A DNA stretch of 64,000 nucleotides from Bradyrhizobium sp. SSBR45G (lineage in GTDB: Bacteria; Pseudomonadota; Alphaproteobacteria; Rhizobiales; Xanthobacteraceae), in contig NZ_BSCT01000021.1 in the NCBI RefSeq assembly GCF_030159255.1, positions 62,001-126,000 on the forward strand, given 5' to 3'. Shown here piece after piece: positions 36,239 to 44,799 of this stretch. Every line of letters begins with the position of its first letter. The first letter of the stretch is position 1. The position numbers and the translations under genes were made by a program. The notes under the pieces are model-generated. The model was given only the letters and a program-made list of their open reading frames with translations, had not been told where the DNA came from and did no database searches.

Positions 36239-37743
36239 CCGCGGACCTGCGCAGCGATTCGTCGTTGCAGCCTGCCGAGACGCTCGATCCGCAGGACTGG
36301 GGCGAGGTGCGCGCGCAGGGTCATCGCATGCTCGATGACATGTTCGACTACGTCGCAGGCATCCGCGACCGTCCGGTCTGGCAGCCGATGTCGCAAGACA
36401 CGCGGCAGCGCTTTCGCAGCGAGCTGCCGCACGCGCCGACCGACCTTGCCGAGGTCTATCGCGACTTCAGCGAGCTCGTCGTTCCCCACGCCACCGGCAA
36501 CGTGCATCCCGGCTTCATGGGCTGGGTGCATGGCGGCGGCACGGTCGTCGGCATGCTCGCCGAGATGCTGGCGGCCGGATTGAACGCCAATCTCGGCGGC
36601 CGCGATCACGCGCCGATCGAGGTCGAGCGCCAGGTGGTCGACTGGACGCGGCAGCTGTTCGGCTTTCCGCACGGCGCCAGCGGCATCTTCGTCACCGGTA
36701 CGTCGATGGCCAATCTGATGGCCGTGCTGGTTGCCCGCCGGGCCGCGCTCGGCGCGTCCGTCCGCAGCGCTGGCCTCGGCGACGCCGGCCGGCAATTGCG
36801 CGCCTACACCTCGAAAGCCGCGCATGGCTGCATCGCCAAGGCGATGGACATCTGCGGGCTGGGCAGCGATGCGCTGCGCAGCGTTGCGGTCGACGCGGCG
36901 CATCGCATCGACATCGCCGCGCTCCGTGCCGCCGTGACGGCCGACCGTGCTGCGGGCCTGCATCCGTTTCTCGTCGTCGCCTCCGCCGGGACCGTCGACA
37001 TTGGCGCGATCGACGATCTGGCCGCTGTCGCCGCGCTCTGCCGCACCGAAGGCCTGTGGTTTCACGTCGACGGCGCCTTCGGCGCGCTGGCGATGCTGTC
37101 GCCGGAGCTCGCGCCGAAGCTTGCCGGCATCGCGCAGGCGGATTCGATCGCGCTCGATTTCCACAAATGGGGGCAGGTGCCCTACGACGCGGGATTCCTG
37201 CTGGTGCGCGATGGCGAGCGGCATCGTGATGCGTTCGCGTCGCCGGCGGCCTATCTGCGCCGCGAGACGCGCGGCCTCGCGGCCGGCACCGAATGGCCCT
37301 GCGATCTCGGTCCCGATCTGTCGCGCGGCTTCCGGGCGCTGAAGACCTGGTTCACGCTGCGGACGTTCGGCACCGACCGGCTCGGGCGCATGATCGCGCG
37401 GAGCTGCGAGCTGGCGCGGCATCTCGAAGCTGCTGTGCGTGCCGAGCCCGAACTCGAACTGCTCGCCCCGGTCAATCTCAACATCGTCTGCTTCCGCTAT
37501 CGGTGCGAAGATGCCGATGCGATCAATGGCGCGATCGTCGCCGACATCCATGAGGCCGGCATCGCCGCACCGTCGACCACGATGCTCGACGGCCGGCTGG
37601 CGATCCGCGCGGCGATCGTCAACCACCGGACCGAGACGGATGACGTCGATCGGATGATGGCGGCGGTCCTGATGTTCGGCCGCCGGCGCGCGGCCGGTCT
37701 TGCGCCGCTGATCGATGTCGAGGCGCCGCCGCTCGCGCCCTGA
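36235..37743 (+). CDS. Group II PLP-dependent amino-acid decarboxylase family, cassette gene 4
   Basis: A 502-residue enzyme of the aromatic/glutamate decarboxylase fold. HPGFMGWVHGGGTVVGMLAEML opens the active-site region, GIFVTGTSMANLMAVLVAR is the phosphate region, Asp279 (WFHVDGAFGALA) pairs with the pyridine nitrogen and Lys311 (ALDFHKWGQVPYDAGFLLVRD) should bind PLP. The usual histidine-lysine pair of decarboxylases is present (His-Lys). The substrate is probably an amino acid or its derivative. GTG 36235 overlaps the ATP-grasp stop (GTGA). It ends 330 bp before fliC1. Confidence 0.82.
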   Translation: MTADLRSDSSLQPAETLDPQDWGEVRAQGHRMLDDMFDYVAGIRDRPVWQPMSQDTRQRFRSELPHAPTDLAEVYRDFSELVVPHATGNVHPGFMGWVHGGGTVVGMLAEMLAAGLNANLGGRDHAPIEVERQVVDWTRQLFGFPHGASGIFVTGTSMANLMAVLVARRAALGASVRSAGLGDAGRQLRAYTSKAAHGCIAKAMDICGLGSDALRSVAVDAAHRIDIAALRAAVTADRAAGLHPFLVVASAGTVDIGAIDDLAAVAALCRTEGLWFHVDGAFGALAMLSPELAPKLAGIAQADSIALDFHKWGQVPYDAGFLLVRDGERHRDAFASPAAYLRRETRGLAAGTEWPCDLGPDLSRGFRALKTWFTLRTFGTDRLGRMIARSCELARHLEAAVRAEPELELLAPVNLNIVCFRYRCEDADAINGAIVADIHEAGIAAPSTTMLDGRLAIRAAIVNHRTETDDVDRMMAAVLMFGRRRAAGLAPLIDVEAPPLAP

Positions 37744-38075
37744 TCGTAAACGGCCCCGGGTCGATGTTACCACCGCGCAGGCGAGCCGCGACGGCGGCGC
37801 GAACCTTTCCGAAGTTGGTTGACGCGTGGTGAAGATGCGCCCGCGTGAATGAATCTGCCTGTGTTTACAACGAGGGCGTTCACCGCTTCGCGCATCGCTA
37901 CAACCTGCGCGCTCCTGACGGAGCGATTGAATCCGGACGGTGCCACAACCGCTTCAGCGTTTGTTAGCCACTGCCATTCACCGTGACGCCCGTTGTCCAG
38001 GTCGCGAAGTCGACCCGGACTTCACGCTGATCTCGAAGGGATCAGGCGTTTATTTCACACCAGAAGGGTATGAAA
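37744..38075 (+). promoter_or_regulatory. fliC1 upstream region with leader shared with fliC2
   Basis: This 332 bp gap has no gene. Two blocks recur upstream of fliC2: GTTAGCCACT followed by a CATT-ACC stretch (here near 37963, there near 40559), and the leader TTTCACACCAGAA-GGTATGA directly before the start. I could not find a full sigma-54, sigma-28 or CtrA match, so the promoter type is open. The paired conservation suggests a common promoter/5' UTR, perhaps the target of FlbT-dependent mRNA control. Confidence 0.45.
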
Positions 38076-39623
38076 ATGTCAGGTATCGTTCTCTCGGCGT
38101 CAGTGCGCCAGAATTTGCTGTCGCTTCAGTCGACAGCTCAGCTCCTCGCCACCACCCAGAACAACCTCTCCACGGGCAAGAAGGTCAACTCGGCGCTCGA
38201 CAATCCGACCAACTTCTTCACCGCGCAGGGTCTCGACAACCGCGCTTCCGACATCAACAATCTGCTCGATGGCATCGGCAACGGCGTGCAGGTGCTGCAG
38301 GCCGCCAACACTGGCATCACCTCGCTGCAGAAGCTCGTCGACAGCGCCAAGTCGATCGCCAACCAGGTGCTGCAGAGCGCCGTCGGCTACTCCACCAAGT
38401 CGAACGTCACGTCGACCGCGCTGACCGGTGCCACTGCGACCGATCTGCTGGCGTCCAGCACGACTGCCGTCACCGGCTCGGCCGTGCTGAACGACAACAC
38501 CACGGCGGTGGCGATCACCGGCTCGACCAAGCTGTCGGGTACGTCCGGCACCTCCTCGAACAACCTTGCCACCGGCATCACTTCGGGCGAGACGCTGGTC
38601 GTCAACGGCACGACGTTCAGCTTCGTCACCGGCACGTCCTCGACCGGCACCAGCATCGGCATCGGCGACAGCGTCACCAACCTGCTGTCGGCGATTCAAA
38701 CGGCGACCGGCGTCACCTCGTCGATCACCGCCGGTGCGATCACCCTGACGCCGCCAGCGGCAGGATTGACGCTTTCGGGCAGCAGCGGCACCTTGGCCAA
38801 GCTTGGTCTCACCGCGGTCGGCGACGGCCTGTCAGGAAAGACGCTGACGGTGGGTGCCACAGGAGGTGGCACAGCGACGAGTATCACCTTCGGTCTCGGG
38901 ACAGGGCAGGTCAAATCGCTGAACGATCTGAACACGGCGCTCGCAGCCAACAACCTGCAGGCTTCGATCGACTCGTCCACCGGCAAGATCACGATCTCGA
39001 CGACCAACGATGCTGCGTCCGCCACGATCGGCACGATCGGTGGCACCGCGGCGGCGTCCAGCAACGCGTTCAATGGTCTGACGGCAGCGGCTCCGGTTGC
39101 GGACACCACTGCGCAGACGCAGCGGGCGAACCTGGTCTCGCAGTACAACAACGTGCTGACGCAGATCAATCTGACCGCGTCGGATGCCTCGTTCAACGGC
39201 GTCAACCTGCTGAACGGCGATACGCTGAAGCTGACGTTCAACGAGAACGGCAAGTCGACGCTGTCGATCACGGGTGTCACGTTCAACTCGGCGGGTCTCG
39301 GGCTCACCACCCTGACCTCGGGCACCGACTTCCTCGACAACAACTCGGCGAACAAGGTGATCGGCGTGCTCACCACGGCGAGCTCCACGCTGCGCAACGA
39401 GGCGTCGACGCTGGGTTCGAACCTGTCGGTCGTGCAGGTCCGTCAGGACTTCAACAAGAACCTGATCAACGTGCTGCAGACCGGCTCGTCGAACCTGACC
39501 TTGGCCGACACCAACGAGGAAGCGGCCAACAGCCAGGCGCTGTCGACCCGCCAGTCGATCGCGGTGTCCGCGCTGTCGCTCGCCAACCAGTCGCAGGCGA
39601 GCGTGCTTCAGCTGCTGCGCTGA
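38076..39623 (+). CDS. fliC: Flagellin 1
   Basis: A 515-residue flagellin. The start MSGIVLSASVRQNLLSLQST fits fliC2 and fliC3, so ATG 38076 (8 bp after AGAAGG) is preferred to the ATG six bases upstream. The D0/D1 N-terminal helices run through NNLSTGKKVNSALDNPTNFF and GVQVLQAANTGITSLQKL; the C-terminal part has EASTLGSNLSVVQVRQDFNK, NLTLADTNEEAANSQALSTR and ends LANQSQASVLQLLR. A DUF1522-like central module lies at about 38514-38812. It is nearly identical to fliC2 over long blocks. It assembles the filament. Confidence 0.95.
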   Translation: MSGIVLSASVRQNLLSLQSTAQLLATTQNNLSTGKKVNSALDNPTNFFTAQGLDNRASDINNLLDGIGNGVQVLQAANTGITSLQKLVDSAKSIANQVLQSAVGYSTKSNVTSTALTGATATDLLASSTTAVTGSAVLNDNTTAVAITGSTKLSGTSGTSSNNLATGITSGETLVVNGTTFSFVTGTSSTGTSIGIGDSVTNLLSAIQTATGVTSSITAGAITLTPPAAGLTLSGSSGTLAKLGLTAVGDGLSGKTLTVGATGGGTATSITFGLGTGQVKSLNDLNTALAANNLQASIDSSTGKITISTTNDAASATIGTIGGTAAASSNAFNGLTAAAPVADTTAQTQRANLVSQYNNVLTQINLTASDASFNGVNLLNGDTLKLTFNENGKSTLSITGVTFNSAGLGLTTLTSGTDFLDNNSANKVIGVLTTASSTLRNEASTLGSNLSVVQVRQDFNKNLINVLQTGSSNLTLADTNEEAANSQALSTRQSIAVSALSLANQSQASVLQLLR

Positions 39624-39655
39624 TCCACGGCCAGCACCATCTCGACATCGAAGAG

Positions 39656-39679
39656 CGGCGGGGGAAACCCCGCCGTTTT
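39656..39679 (+). terminator. Intrinsic terminator of fliC1
   Basis: CGGCGGGG (39656-39663), loop GAAA, CCCCGCCG (39668-39675), then TTTT. It lies 33 bp after the fliC1 stop and has the same stem-loop core as the fliC2 terminator. Confidence 0.85.
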
Positions 39680-39823
39680 CGCGTCCGGGGGCAGGGCATG
39701 CGGCCGCAGGCGGCGCTGCCGGCGTCCGTCGTCTCGCGGCGATAGGGTGTTGTGCCGTGAAACGAAGAGCCCGGCTCTGCATCGGCAGAACCGGGCTCTT
39801 CGTTGAGGCTCACGCTGCGGCGA

Positions 39824-40285
39824 TCAGGCGGCGGAGCTGACCGCTTTCGCCTGCTGCTCTGCCTGCAGTCCGGCTTGCTGCTCGGCCTGTTGTTCGGCCT
39901 GGACCTGATCGAGCAGCCTCTTCTCGAAGGCGACCAGCTTCTTGGCTTCCTTCAGCGCCTGATAGAGATCGCCGTTGAGGATGTGGCCGTTGATGGCCTC
40001 GATGATCGGCCAGGCGCTCGGGACCGTCGTGATGATGTCGCGCAGCAGGTTGAAATAGGTGCCGTGATCCGCATCCGCGCCGGGCGAGATGTACATCAGC
40101 TGGACGGCGAGATAGACGAGCTTGGCCGGGGTGTCGGCGGTCTCTGGCGTCAGGATGTCCTTCTCGCGCAGGATCGGAATGTTCTCGCCGTCGATCAGCA
40201 GCCGGGCCCGCTGGTCGGTATTGGTGATCACGCACGAGCCGATGATGATGCGCTCATGCGGCTTCAGTTCGACTTTCAGGGCCAT
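39824..40285 (-). CDS. flbT: Flagellin mRNA regulator FlbT
   Basis: A 153-residue protein starting MALKVELKPHERIIIGSCVI. The conserved NTDQRARLLIDGENIPILREKDIL and YLAVQLMYISPG are FlbT hallmarks. In Caulobacter FlbT binds the 5' UTR of flagellin mRNA and promotes its decay until the hook is complete. The C-terminal 30 residues are an unusual Gln/Ala repeat tail (AEQQAEQQAGLQAEQQAKA). It lies reversed between fliC1 and fliC2, apart from flaF, with which it is often paired. Confidence 0.95.
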   Translation of the reverse strand: MALKVELKPHERIIIGSCVITNTDQRARLLIDGENIPILREKDILTPETADTPAKLVYLAVQLMYISPGADADHGTYFNLLRDIITTVPSAWPIIEAINGHILNGDLYQALKEAKKLVAFEKRLLDQVQAEQQAEQQAGLQAEQQAKAVSSAA

Positions 40286-40671
40286 TCTTGTCCTCCGTTG
40301 CCGCGATCGGCGCGACGCCGAACCTGATCCGGCGAGCCGTTGACCGGTCCGGCCGTCTGTCTCGATCGCACGGGTGAGTCTGCGCGCTCGATCGGTCGGC
40401 GCGCAGCAATCCTTTCCGAACATGGTTAACGGACGGTAAATGGCCCGCGCGCTTGGTAAATATCAGGTGTTTTCAACGCGATCGCCGCGAATCGCGACCG
40501 GCCGGCGCACGTCTGGCTTGCCTCGCGCAGGGGATCCGCAGCCGCCGATTCACCGTTCGTTAGCCACTCGCATTTACCTTGATCGACGTCGCCCGGTGGT
40601 CAGTCCACCACGGGCTTCGCCTTGATCCTGAAGGGTCGGGCCGTTTGTTTCACACCAGAAAGGTATGAGAA
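40286..40671. promoter_or_regulatory. Divergent flbT / fliC2 promoter region
   Basis: This 386 bp gap contains TTAACGGACGGTAAA at 40426-40440 (TTAA-N7-TAAA, one mismatch to the CtrA box), 141 bp upstream of flbT. On the fliC2 side it carries the GTTAGCCACT block (about 40559) and the TTTCACACCAGAAAGGTATGA leader that it shares with fliC1. No gene is seen. Confidence 0.45.
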
Positions 40672-42216
40672 ATGTCAGGTATTGTTCTCTCGGCGTCGGT
40701 GCGCCAGAATCTGCTCTCGCTTCAGTCGACGGCACAGCTCCTCGCCACCACCCAGAACAACCTCTCTACGGGCAAGAAGGTCAACTCGGCGCTCGACAAT
40801 CCGACCAACTTCTTCACCGCCCAGGGCCTCGACAACCGCGCGTCCGACATCTCCAATCTGCTCGATGGCATCGGCAACGGCGTGCAGGTGCTGCAGGCCG
40901 CCAACACCGGCATCACCTCGCTGCAGAAGCTCGTCGACAGCGCCAAGTCGATCGCCAACCAGGTGCTGCAGAGCTCCGTCGGCTACTCCACCAAGTCGAA
41001 CGTGACGTCGACCGCGCTGACCGGTGCCACTGCGACCGATCTGCTGGCGTCCAGCACGACGGCTGTCACCGGTTCGGTCGTGCTGAACGACAACACCACG
41101 GCGGTGGCGATCACCGGCTCGACCAAGCTGTCGGGTACGTCGGGCACCTCGTCGAACGACCTGGCCACCGGCATCACCTCGGGCGAAACGCTGGTCGTCA
41201 ACGGCACCACCTTCAGCTTCGTCACCGGCACGTCCTCGACCGGCACCAGCATCGGCATCGGCGACAGCGTCACCAACCTGCTGTCGGCGATCCAGACGGC
41301 GACCGGCGTCACCTCGTCGATCACCGCCGGTGCGATCACCCTGACGCCGCCAGCGGCAGGATTGACGCTTTCGGGCAGCAGCGGCACCTTGGCCAAGCTC
41401 GGTCTCAGCGCGGTCGGCGACGGCCTGTCGGGACAGACGTTGACGGTTGGTGCCACAGGAGGTGGCACAGCGACGAGTATCACGTTTGGTCTAGGCACAG
41501 GACAGGTCAAGTCGCTGAACGATCTCAACGCGAAGCTCGCAGCGAACAACCTGCAGGCCTCGATCGATACGAGCGGCAAGATCACCCTCACCACCACCAA
41601 CGACGCGGCCTCGGCCACGATCGGCGCGATCGGTGGCACGGCGGCGGCCTCCAGCCAGGCGTTCAACGGCCTGACGGCAGCGGCTCCGGTCGCGGATTCG
41701 ACCGCTCAGACGCAGCGTTCGAGCCTGGTCTCGCAGTACAACAACGTGCTGGCGCAGATCAACACGACGGCGGCGGACGCATCGTTCAACGGTGTCAACC
41801 TGCTGAACGGCGACACGCTGAAGCTGACCTTCAACGAGAACGGCAAGTCGACGCTGTCGATCACCGGTGTGACCTTCAACACCGGCGGCCTGGGTCTTTC
41901 GACCCTGACCTCGGGCACCGACTTCCTCGACAACAACTCGGCGAACAAGGTGATCACCGTGCTCAACTCCGCCAGCTCCACGCTTCGGTCGGAGGCCTCG
42001 ACGCTGGGTTCGAACCTCTCGGTCGTGCAGATCCGTCAGGACTTCAACAAGAACCTGATCAACGTGCTGCAGACCGGTTCGTCGAACCTGACCCTGGCCG
42101 ACACCAACGAGGAAGCGGCCAACAGCCAGGCGCTGTCGACCCGCCAGTCGATCGCGGTCTCCGCGCTGTCGCTCGCCAACCAGTCGCAGGCGAGCGTGCT
42201 GCAGCTGCTGCGCTGA
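40672..42216 (+). CDS. fliC: Flagellin 2
   Basis: A 514-residue flagellin, MSGIVLSASVRQNLLSLQST at the start and LANQSQASVLQLLR at the end. Compared with flagellin 1 it differs by scattered substitutions, mostly at about residues 290-345 (NAKLAANNLQASIDTSG) and at 425-445. It carries the same DUF1522-like insert (41110-41408). ATG follows AGAAAGGTATGAGAA. It is the middle gene of the tandem trio, with its own terminator 32 bp after the stop. Confidence 0.95.
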   Translation: MSGIVLSASVRQNLLSLQSTAQLLATTQNNLSTGKKVNSALDNPTNFFTAQGLDNRASDISNLLDGIGNGVQVLQAANTGITSLQKLVDSAKSIANQVLQSSVGYSTKSNVTSTALTGATATDLLASSTTAVTGSVVLNDNTTAVAITGSTKLSGTSGTSSNDLATGITSGETLVVNGTTFSFVTGTSSTGTSIGIGDSVTNLLSAIQTATGVTSSITAGAITLTPPAAGLTLSGSSGTLAKLGLSAVGDGLSGQTLTVGATGGGTATSITFGLGTGQVKSLNDLNAKLAANNLQASIDTSGKITLTTTNDAASATIGAIGGTAAASSQAFNGLTAAAPVADSTAQTQRSSLVSQYNNVLAQINTTAADASFNGVNLLNGDTLKLTFNENGKSTLSITGVTFNTGGLGLSTLTSGTDFLDNNSANKVITVLNSASSTLRSEASTLGSNLSVVQIRQDFNKNLINVLQTGSSNLTLADTNEEAANSQALSTRQSIAVSALSLANQSQASVLQLLR

Positions 42217-42248
42217 TCCGCGGCCAGCACACCATCTCGAGATCGAAG

Positions 42249-42277
42249 GCGGCGGGGGAAACCCCGCCGCTTTTTTT
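42249..42277 (+). terminator. Intrinsic terminator of fliC2
   Basis: GCGGCGGGG (42249-42257), loop GAAA, CCCCGCCGC (42262-42270), then seven T residues (42271-42277): a textbook rho-independent terminator. Confidence 0.92.
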
Positions 42278-42382
42278 GCGCCTGGTTCGGCGCGGCCGTC
42301 CGTATCACTACTGGTCCAGGACGCGGGGTGGAGGGCGAGGGGCGGCAGTAACCTGACGTTAAGCAACAAATTTAAAGCGCCA

Positions 42383-42397
42383 TTAACCATGTTTTAA
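42383..42397. promoter_or_regulatory. Perfect CtrA box upstream of fliC3
   Basis: TTAACCATGTTTTAA is an exact TTAA-N7-TTAA site 52 bp before the fliC3 ATG. The surrounding TAACCAT-TTTTAAA-G core recurs upstream of flaF (44328-44342), pointing to one shared regulator for fliC3 and flaF. Confidence 0.55.
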
Positions 42398-42448
42398 AAG
42401 TGCGTGGACTAGAACCTCCTGGTGAATAACTAGGAAGGTTTCACAAAC

Positions 42449-44020
42449 ATGTCCGGTATCGTTCTTTCGGCTTCGGTTCGCCAAAACCTGCTGGCGCTGC
42501 AAAATACCGCATCGCTGCTGGCCACCACTCAAAACAACCTGGCCACCGGCAACAAGGTCAACACGGCGCTCGATAACCCCACCGAATTCTTCACCGCGCA
42601 ATCGCTCAACAACCGGGCGAGCGACATCGCGAATCTGCTCGACAGCATCGGTAACGGTGTCCAGGTTCTCCAGGCCGCGAATACCGGTCTCACCTCGCTC
42701 CAGAAGCTGGTCGACAGCGCCAAGTCGATCGCGAGCCAGGTGCTCCAGGCGCCCACGGGCTACACCACCAAATCGAGCATCACCTCCGCGGTCATCTCCG
42801 GCGCGACGGCCAACAATCTGCTCGGCAGCTCGTCGAACAATTTCGTGACCGGCAGCGCGGTCAACAACGACAATCTGAGCTCGGCCGTCGCCATCACCGG
42901 CTCGACCAGGCTGTCGGGCACGGCGAGCTCGACATCGAACGACCTGACCAGCAGCGTCACGACCGGCGATACGCTGGTCGTCAACGGCGTGGTGTTCACC
43001 TTCGTGGCCGGTTCCGTCTCGGCCGGCACCAACATCGGCGTCGGCGACACCGTCAGCAATCTGCTTGCCGCGATCGATTCGGTCACCGGCGCGACTGCGA
43101 CGCCGTCCACCGTGAGCGGCGGCAAGATCTCCATCGCAACCGGCACAGCGCAGGATCTGACAATATCCGGCACCGCTTTGGCAAAGCTCGGACTGACGGG
43201 CGCCACCACGACACGCAGTCCGCCGGCATTGTCAGGACAGACACTGACAATTGCGTCGACAGGCGGGGGTGTCGCCACGAACATAACGTTCGGCACAGGT
43301 GCTTCGCAGATATCGACCCTGGCGCAGCTCAACACGGCGCTCGCGACCAACAATCTGCAGGCCAGCCTGAGCACGACGGGCCAGCTGACGATCCTCACCA
43401 CCAACGAATCCGCGTCGTCGACGATCGGCGCGGTCGCCGGCTCCTCGACCGCAGCCAGCCAGGCCTTCAACGGCGTGACGGCATCGACGCCGGTGGCCGA
43501 TACGAACTCGCAGACAACCCGTGCCGGACTGATCGCGCAGTACAACAACGTGCTCGCCCAGATCGACACGACGGCGCAGGACGCCTCCTTCAACGGCATC
43601 AATCTGCTCAATGGCGATACGCTGAAGCTGACGTTCAACGAAACCGGCCGCTCCACGCTGAACATCACCGGCGTGACCTTCAACAGCACCGGTCTCGGCC
43701 TGTCCTCCCTGGTGGTCGGAACCGACTTCCTCGACAGCAACTCGGCCAACAGGGTGCTGACGACCTTGAACAGCGCATCGACGGCGATCCGTTCCGAAGC
43801 GTCGTCGCTCGGCTCGAACCTGTCGATCGTGCAGATCCGTCAGGACTTCAACAAGAACCTGATCAACGTGCTGCAGACCGGTTCGTCGAACCTGACCCTG
43901 GCCGACACCAACGAGGAGGCGGCCAACAGCCAGGCGCTGTCGACCCGGCAGTCGATTGCGGTCTCGGCCCTGGCGCTGGCCAACCAGTCGCAGGCGAGCG
44001 TGCTGCAGCTGCTGCGCTGA
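42449..44020 (+). CDS. fliC: Flagellin 3
   Basis: A 523-residue flagellin starting MSGIVLSASVRQNLLALQNT, with AGGAAGG upstream. It is clearly more diverged than flagellins 1 and 2 in the N-terminal and central parts (TEFFTAQSLNNRASDIANLL, then a DUF1522-like module at 42894-43200). It shares the same C-terminal 100 residues almost exactly (EEAANSQALSTRQSIAVSAL). The promoter context differs too (CtrA box instead of the fliC1/2 leader), so it may be expressed at a different stage. Confidence 0.95.
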   Translation: MSGIVLSASVRQNLLALQNTASLLATTQNNLATGNKVNTALDNPTEFFTAQSLNNRASDIANLLDSIGNGVQVLQAANTGLTSLQKLVDSAKSIASQVLQAPTGYTTKSSITSAVISGATANNLLGSSSNNFVTGSAVNNDNLSSAVAITGSTRLSGTASSTSNDLTSSVTTGDTLVVNGVVFTFVAGSVSAGTNIGVGDTVSNLLAAIDSVTGATATPSTVSGGKISIATGTAQDLTISGTALAKLGLTGATTTRSPPALSGQTLTIASTGGGVATNITFGTGASQISTLAQLNTALATNNLQASLSTTGQLTILTTNESASSTIGAVAGSSTAASQAFNGVTASTPVADTNSQTTRAGLIAQYNNVLAQIDTTAQDASFNGINLLNGDTLKLTFNETGRSTLNITGVTFNSTGLGLSSLVVGTDFLDSNSANRVLTTLNSASTAIRSEASSLGSNLSIVQIRQDFNKNLINVLQTGSSNLTLADTNEEAANSQALSTRQSIAVSALALANQSQASVLQLLR

Positions 44021-44050
44021 GCGCGATCGCTCTCGAATCGGACTTTTGCG

Positions 44051-44075
44051 AAGCGGCGGGCGTGGCCCGCCGCTT
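44051..44075 (+). terminator. Terminator hairpin of fliC3
   Basis: AAGCGGCGGGC (44051-44061), loop GTG, GCCCGCCGCTT (44065-44075): an 11-bp stem followed by CTGCTTTGCG, 30 bp after the fliC3 stop. Confidence 0.75.
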
Positions 44076-44327
44076 CTGCTTTGCGTCGTGCTTTCTTGGT
44101 TTCCGCTCCGTTGCCGTCCACGCGCACGGCGCCAAACGCCGTTGGTTTGCGGATTTCGACGTTGCAAAGAGCGGGTGTGCCGCGTGTCTTGCCGTTTCGG
44201 CCGATGCAGGCTCGAAATTTTTCCGACAATTTGAGCGGTCGCGTTCGGACCGTATTAAGACCTATCGCAGGCACGGTTGTTTTCGGTCATCCGCCGATAT
44301 CAAGAGGCGAAATCCGCTAACAGCTGC

Positions 44328-44342
44328 TAACCATATTTTAAA
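44328..44342. promoter_or_regulatory. CtrA-type box upstream of flaF
   Basis: CTAACCATATTTTAA is a CTAA-N7-TTAA site, one base off the CtrA box, 63 bp before the flaF ATG. Its core matches the fliC3 site. Apart from this and the fliC3 terminator, the 384 bp gap 44021-44404 shows no gene. Its middle is less GC-rich than the surroundings. Confidence 0.5.
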
Positions 44343-44404
44343 GGCACGCAACGTAAAAATCCTCTGCAGTCTGTTGGTGTCCCAGCGTCAGTCCGGAGTA
44401 CTTG

Positions 44405-44770
44405 ATGTCATATGCCGCTCAAGCCTATGCACGCACGTCGCAAACGACGGCATCACCACGGGAGATCGAAGCGCAAGCATTGCTGAAAGCGGCTCGGCAG
44501 CTGCAGGAAGTCCAGGCCAATTGGAACGGCCCCGATCGCAGCATGTACAAGGCGCTGCTGTTCAATCGCCGCCTCTGGACGATCTTCATGAGCGCGATGG
44601 AGATGGAAGATAATCCCAATCCGCTCGATATCCGGCAGAACATCGCCAATATCGGCGTGTTCGTGATGAAGCAGACGATCGAGATGCAGATGGATCCGGA
44701 TCCGGCGAAGTTGAAGTCGCTGATCGACATCAACTGCCACATCGCTGCCGGCCTGTCCGGACGCAGCTGA
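44405..44770 (+). CDS. flaF: Flagellar biosynthesis regulator FlaF
   Basis: A 121-residue protein starting MSYAAQAYARTSQTTASPRE (ATG 44405; GGAG lies 6-7 bp upstream). The conserved ATP-like motif is absent as usual; family marks are NGPDRSMYKALLFNRRLWTIF and NPLDIRQNIANIGVFVMKQT. FlaF is needed for flagellin synthesis and secretion in Caulobacter, opposing FlbT. It lies next to a small unknown gene. Confidence 0.93.
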   Translation: MSYAAQAYARTSQTTASPREIEAQALLKAARQLQEVQANWNGPDRSMYKALLFNRRLWTIFMSAMEMEDNPNPLDIRQNIANIGVFVMKQTIEMQMDPDPAKLKSLIDINCHIAAGLSGRS

Positions 44771-44799
44771 TCGGCCGCGCAGGCAGGAGAGACATCGCC

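Noticed and set aside
38100..42390. Long minus-strand and alternative plus-strand frames across the flagellins (for example one ending in many Gln/Arg/His runs)
   Set aside because: They mirror the Thr/Ser/Ala-rich flagellin codons and repeat identically in fliC1 and fliC2 only because the genes are paralogs.
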